The notes beneath the pieces were generated by a model, which was given only the letters and a program-made list of their open reading frames with translations, made no database searches and was not told the origin of the DNA. From positions 124,001-188,000 of the forward strand of contig CAWBXR010000011.1 in assembly GCA_963792815.1 (NCBI GenBank): a stretch of DNA of 64,000 bases, read 5' to 3'. The stretch is from JARRPM01 sp963792815. GTDB taxonomy: Bacteria; Pseudomonadota; Gammaproteobacteria; Pseudomonadales; Halieaceae. Made by a program: the position numbers and the translations under genes. Shown here piece by piece: positions 59,527-64,000 of this stretch. How positions within the stretch are numbered: the stretch's first letter is position 1; each line of letters begins with the position of its first letter.

Positions 59527-62500
59527 GTGCACCGAGGCCTGAAAACAAGCCTGTTACTGCTGCTGGCGCTGCCCCTGCTAGCCGGCGGCCTGCTGCTGGG
59601 CCTGGCCGCTTCCGAGGGCGGCTCGCGCTTGCTGGCCGAGCAGGCGCGGCGCTGGTCCGCCGGGGTGCTCGAATGGGGCGACATCCGGGGGCGATTGCTC
59701 GGTCCCCTGCAGATCACCGACCTGCGCATCCAGACTCCCGGGCTTGAGCTCGAGCTGCAGGCGCTGTCGTTGGACTGGTCGCCGGGCGCACTGCTGGCCG
59801 GGCGGCTGGACATTGCGAGCCTGGAGGCAACGGGGATCCGCGCCCGCCTGGAAGAGACCGAGGCGGAACCCACTGAAGCCGCCGCATGGCGCCCGCAGGA
59901 CCTGTCTCCCCCCGTCGATGTCCGCCTGGGCAGGCTCGAACTCGTCGACCTGCAGTGGCGCAGTGGCGACAATCCCCCCCAGTCCATTGAGCGCATTACC
60001 GCGTCGGCCGCCCTGGAGAACCGGCAGCTGGTGCTGACGGAGCTGGATGTACGCGCGCCGCAGGGTTTTGTTGAGGCCAGCGGCGAGGCCGGCTTCGAGG
60101 AGAACCTGCCCCTTCGGCTGGACCTGCGCTGGCAGTGGCGGCTCCCGGACCAGCGCCTCGCGGGCGGCCAACTCGTGGCCGAGGGCGACGCGGCGAGGCT
60201 CGAACTGCGGCACAGCGGTAGTGGCGAGCTGCCGGTGAATCTGGGCGGCACGGTGCGGGACCTGCTGGAGACACCCGGCTGGGAGTTGCAACTGGACTGG
60301 CCGCAGTTGCCGCTGGACACCAGCGAGGCCCCGTTGCTGGTCGGGCCGGGATGGCTGCGCAGCGACGGGACGCTCGCGGATTATCGCCTGGCCAGCGAGG
60401 GAGGGTTGCAGGGCCTGGGCCCTGAACCCCTGTTCTGGTCCCTGCAAGCCCAGGGCGACCAGTCCGGCCTGCAACTGGCGCCCCTCACCCTGGGCAGCTC
60501 GCCGGGCGAACTCCAGTTGCGCGGCACGGTAGGCTGGAGCGGGCCGCTCGCCGTCGCCCTGGAGTACCGCGCGGTGGGGGAGCAACTGACGCGCTATCAC
60601 CCGGACCTGCCGCCGCGGCTCGATGCCCACGGCCGCCTGCAGGTGCGCTACGAGAACGACGTCGTAGCCCTGCAACATTTCGACATGGCCCTGGAACAGA
60701 CGCCACTGCAGCTCTCTTTCAAGGGCAGCGTGGCGCTGGCCGCCGCTGGTGGCCCGGGCTTCGAGGGCGAACTGGCCTGGCGCCAGTTCGGCTGGCCCCT
60801 GACAGCCGAAGCGCCAGCCTTTGCCAGCGCGGAGGGGCGACTGCAGCTGGCGGGCAGCGCGGACGCGTATACGGCTGGACCTCGCGGCGGAGCTGGCCGG
60901 CAGCCAGGTACCGCCGGGGCAGTGGCAGGGCCTGGCGACGGGGGATCAGCGGCAAACTCCGGCTGCAGCAGTTGGCGGGGCAGGTACTGGGCGGTGAGGT
61001 GACCCTGGTGGGGGAGCTGGGCTGGGACCCGCAGCCGGGTTGGAGACTTCCAGCTCAGCGGCAGCGAACTGGACCCGGGCCAGTGGCTGCCCGACCTGCC
61101 GGGCAAGCTGGCTCTTGCCCTGCGCAGCGCCGGGCACATCGACGCGAACACCGGGCCCCAGGGGCAGGTGGCGCTGGAACAGTTGTCCGGTGTGATCGCC
61201 GGCCGGGATATCCGGCTGGTGGCCAATGCGCTGCTGGCAGGCGATGCCCTGGAGCTCAAGAAACTTCAGCTCGACAGCGGTGGCAACCGGCTCACCGCGG
61301 GTGGCCGCCTGGCACCGGGTGCGCTGGATTTGGGCTGGGACCTGCAGGTACCTGATCCCGCCGGCCTGCTGCCAGGCCTGCGGGGCCAGCTGACGGGCAG
61401 TGGCCGCCTCGGCGGCACGGCAGAGGCACCGCTTTTACAGGCCAGCCTTGCGGGAACCGGGCTGGAACTGGATGCGCACCGGCTGTCCTCGCTGAGCGCC
61501 GAGCTGGAGGCGGGGCTGGCGGCGCAGGCGCCCCTGCGGCTGGACCTTGCGGTCGGCGAGCTCGCCCAGGATGGCGAAACCCTGCTGCAGTCGGCCCGGC
61601 TGCAGGCCCGGGGCAGCACGTCGGCGCACTGGCTGGAACTGGATCTGGCCGCTCCCGCGCAGCAATTGCGGGCGCGCCTGGAGGGCGGCCTGCACCCGGA
61701 CACCGGCCAGTGGCGCGGCACCCTGGCCGAACTGGTTGCGGATGCGGCGGATTACGGCAGCTGGAGCCTGGCGGAGCCGGCGCCGCTCACCCTGGGCGCC
61801 GGGGCGCTCAACCTGGCCGAGACCTGCCTGCGCGGCGGGACGGACGCCGCCCGGGTCTGTGTCCAGGGCGACTGGAGCGGTAGCGCCGGGGGACAGCTTG
61901 CGGCGCGTATCCAGGCCCTGTCCCTGCAGCGGCTGGCCGCCGACCTGGAAGGTCAGCTGGATGGCGCTTTGCGCGGCACACTCGGCGCCGATGGCGCCCT
62001 GCGTGGCCAGGGCGAACTCGAGCTCAGCGCGGGGCAGCTGCGGGTCGCGGGCGGCGAGGGCAGCCAGAGCATCAGCTTTCGCGGCGGCAAGCTCGATTTC
62101 GCGGTGGCGCAGGGCGGGCTCGACGCCACCCTGGTGGTGGAGGGCGAGCAGCGGCGCCTGCTGCGGGCAGAGCTGCAGCTGCCGGCGCTGAACAGGCTGC
62201 CCTTGCCGCAGCCCCAACCCTTGCGGGGACGCATCGAGGCGAACCTCGACGATCTCAGCGGCCTGCAGTTACTGGTTCCTGAGCTGGAGGCCACCGCGGG
62301 TAGCCTGCGTGCGGACCTGCAGTTGGCTGGCACCCTGCAGCAACCATTGCTGCTGGGCGAGCTGGTGCTGGCGGATGGAGCTGCGGATGTGCCCATGGCG
62401 GGGCTGGAGTTGCGCCAGATCGAACTGCGGGTCAACAGCGACCCCGCGCAGCCCGGGCAGCTGGCCATTGCCGGCGGCCTCGCCTCCGGCAGTGGCCGTG

Positions 62501-63423
62501 TCGACCTCAGCGGTCGCGTCGATCTTGCCAGCGGCGGCGTGGCCCTGGCGATCAACGGCGACCGCCTGCTGGCCTACAACACACCCGATGCCCGGGCGTT
62601 GGTATCGCCGGACCTGCAACTGGGCTGGGACAGCGATGTGCTCACCCTGCGCGGCCGGGTCGAAGTGCCGGAAGCGGATATCACGCCCCAGCTGGGGTTG
62701 AGCCCCGCCCTGCTAGCGGAGGAGCCAGCTGCGGCTCCCCAGCCCGGCCGGCTGATCGCCCCCTCCGCGGACGTGGTGATTATCAATGCCGCAGGGGAGA
62801 TCGAGGAGCCGCCTGTAAGCGCACCACCGCTGCGCCTGGACAGCCGGCTGGAGTTGCTGTTTGGCGACCGCGTCAATGTCAACGCCCTGGGCCTGATCGG
62901 GCGTCTCACCGGCAAAGTGACGTTTATCAACCGCCCAGGGGCGGACCTGCTGCCGGTGGCCGACGGTCGCCTGTCTATCGAGGACGGTACCTTCCGCGCC
63001 TTCGGCCAGGACCTGGAGATCGAGACGGGGCGGGTACTGTTCGCCAGGAAGCCCGTCACCGAGCCGGAGTTGAACGTGCGGGCCGTGCGCTGGATCGACA
63101 ACGACCCGGTGGTCAGTTCGGTCGGGGTGCTGCTCACAGGCCCCGCCGACCAGCCCCTGCTGGAACTGTTCTCCCGGCCGCAGCTGGACCAGACGGAGAT
63201 CCAGTCCTACCTGCTCACCGGGAGCGGCTCGAACAACCGCGACAGTGTGCTCAGCATCGGTACCTACCTGTACCCGAAACTGTATGTCAGCTATGGCTAC
63301 AACCTGCTGGAAGAGACCAACCAGTTCGACACGCTGTACACCATCACCCCGCGCTACGGTGTTGAGACCAAGGTGGGCGAGGCGGACAACACCCTGAACA
63401 TGACCATCACCTATGAGCATTGA
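59527..63423 (+). CDS. tamB: translocation and assembly module protein TamB, three apparent frameshifts
   Basis: From GTG 59527 a protein of about 1,298 residues can be traced. The N-terminal membrane anchor is LKTSLLLLLALPLLAGGLLL, followed by long beta-rich repeats. The C-terminal DUF490 domain ends VRAVRWIDNDPVVSSVGVLL, LDQTEIQSYLLTGSGSNNRD and the family's final YGVETKVGEADN. Between 60.87 and 61.05 kb the frame shifts three times by one extra base each (near 60870-60875, the G run 60940-60944, and 61041-61048), and so returns to the original frame; between them the other frames read LDLAAELAGSQVPPGQWQGL and GKLRLQQLAGQVLGGEVTLV, on family. TamB bridges the periplasm for outer-membrane protein or phospholipid transport. 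It overlaps tamA. Confidence 0.82.
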
Positions 63424-64000
63424 CAGCAGCCCGCGCCGCCTCGTCCCGCTGCTGGCACTGCTGTTGGCACTGGCGGTACCCGCACTGGGCGCTGCATTGC
63501 TGGAGGTGAGCATCAAGGGGCTGCGTGGCGAGCAGTTACAGAACGTGCGCGCCGCGCTGGCCATCGAAAGACGGCGGCAGGAGCCCGGGCTCGACGCCGA
63601 GACCATCCGCGAACTGCACGCCGAGGCGCCGGCGCAGATCGCCCGGGCGCTGCAACCCTTCGGTTATTACCAGCCGGAAATCGATGCGAGCCTGCAGGCC
63701 CCGGCGGCGGCAGGGGGCAGCTGGCGGGCCAGCTACCGCATCAAGCGCGGTGCGCCGGTGCCCGTTGCAGAGCTGGCAATCAGCTTTGACGGGCCTGGCG
63801 CCGTCGATCCGGCACTGGCGGCGCTGGCAGGCGAGTTTGAGTTGCGCCGCGGTGACGCCCTCGATCACCGCCGTTACGAGGCGGCCAAAGGGCAGCTGCT
63901 GAAGCAGGTGCAGGAGCAGGGCTACCGCGACGCCGCGATCAGGACCCACCGGGTCGAGGTGAATCTCGCCAGCTACTCGGCTACTGTCAGCCTGGGTATC
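63413..64000 (+). CDS. tamA: outer-membrane assembly protein TamA, 5' part (runs off window)
   Basis: From ATG 63413, inside the 3' end of tamB, the frame is open to the window end (196 codons). Signal peptide LVPLLALLLALAVPALGAAL, then POTRA-type regions: LLEVSIKGLRGEQLQNVRAA, EAPAQIARALQPFGYYQPEI and DALDHRRYEAAKGQLLKQVQ. The C-terminal barrel lies outside. TamA is an Omp85-family outer-membrane protein that works with TamB. Gene order here is tamB then tamA with a short overlap, opposite to the tamA-tamB order in Escherichia coli. Confidence 0.8.
   Translation, partial: MSIDSSPRRLVPLLALLLALAVPALGAALLEVSIKGLRGEQLQNVRAALAIERRRQEPGLDAETIRELHAEAPAQIARALQPFGYYQPEIDASLQAPAAAGGSWRASYRIKRGAPVPVAELAISFDGPGAVDPALAALAGEFELRRGDALDHRRYEAAKGQLLKQVQEQGYRDAAIRTHRVEVNLASYSATVSLGI

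Noticed and set aside
58902..60320. 472-residue minus-strand frame across tamB
   Set aside because: Only the last 168 residues (from ATG 59408) are a real lectin protein; the rest is antisense to tamB with serine/arginine-rich shadow composition.
1..64000. CRISPR array, tRNA or rRNA genes
   Set aside because: No regular repeat-spacer array and no recognisable tRNA or rRNA sequence was seen on reading the window.

Overview
This 64 kb window is GC-rich, densely packed bacterial chromosome. Gene content (valine-pyruvate aminotransferase AvtA, CbpA/CbpM, DUF3581, TamB/TamA, WS/DGAT wax-ester synthase, paired DUF1538 proteins with P-II and CBS partners, several DUF3604 proteins) suggests a marine gammaproteobacterium, perhaps of the Halieaceae/OM60-NOR5 type. 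That assignment comes from gene content only. I saw no rRNA, tRNA, CRISPR array, integrase or transposase gene.

Layout. 1-5.1 kb (minus): two adjacent DUF3604 genes, then a CBS / P-II-like / DUF1538 / DUF1538 operon. 5.3-7.0 kb: a small glycine-zipper lipoprotein and avtA. 7.1-42.9 kb: a large envelope-lipid island. 42.9-49 kb: DUF3581, a NodU-type carbamoyltransferase, a third DUF3604 protein and a wax-ester synthase. 49-59.4 kb: cbpA-cbpM, an AraC regulator, a cyclic-nucleotide/GGDEF protein, a large class III cyclase-ATPase-TPR protein, threonine aldolase, gene remnants and a secreted ricin-type lectin. 59.5-64 kb: tamB followed by a truncated tamA.

The island holds a full set of candidates for bacterial ceramide synthesis: a stand-alone ACP, an Sfp-type phosphopantetheinyl transferase, an FAAL-like fatty acyl-AMP ligase, serine palmitoyltransferase (Spt), a CerR-like reductase/epimerase and a bCerS-like N-acyltransferase. 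Around this core are a fatty acid 2-hydroxylase (FA2H/Scs7-like), a lipid A-type acyltransferase, a DAGK/LCB5-like kinase, two nucleotidyltransferase-like proteins, five sulfotransferases, three ELM1-family proteins, three GT8-like proteins, one GT2, an O-antigen-ligase-like protein, three 2-oxoglutarate/Fe(II) oxygenase-like proteins, an MsbA-like ABC exporter and an LptF/LptG pair. I infer a pathway that makes a 2-hydroxylated ceramide, adds glycosyl and/or phosphoryl head groups, sulfates it and exports it. A bacterial sulfated glycosphingolipid would be the most interesting product. An unexpected member is a murA homologue coupled to spt.

Caution on sequence quality: at least seven apparent one-base insertions, all in the same direction and next to short G/C runs, break otherwise well-conserved genes (DUF3604, DUF1538, murA, the SnoaL-like gene, and tamB three times). 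This looks more like assembly error than decay. True remnants seem to be the C-terminal acyltransferase fragment near 8.9 kb and the thiamine-diphosphate-enzyme scrap near 58.3 kb.
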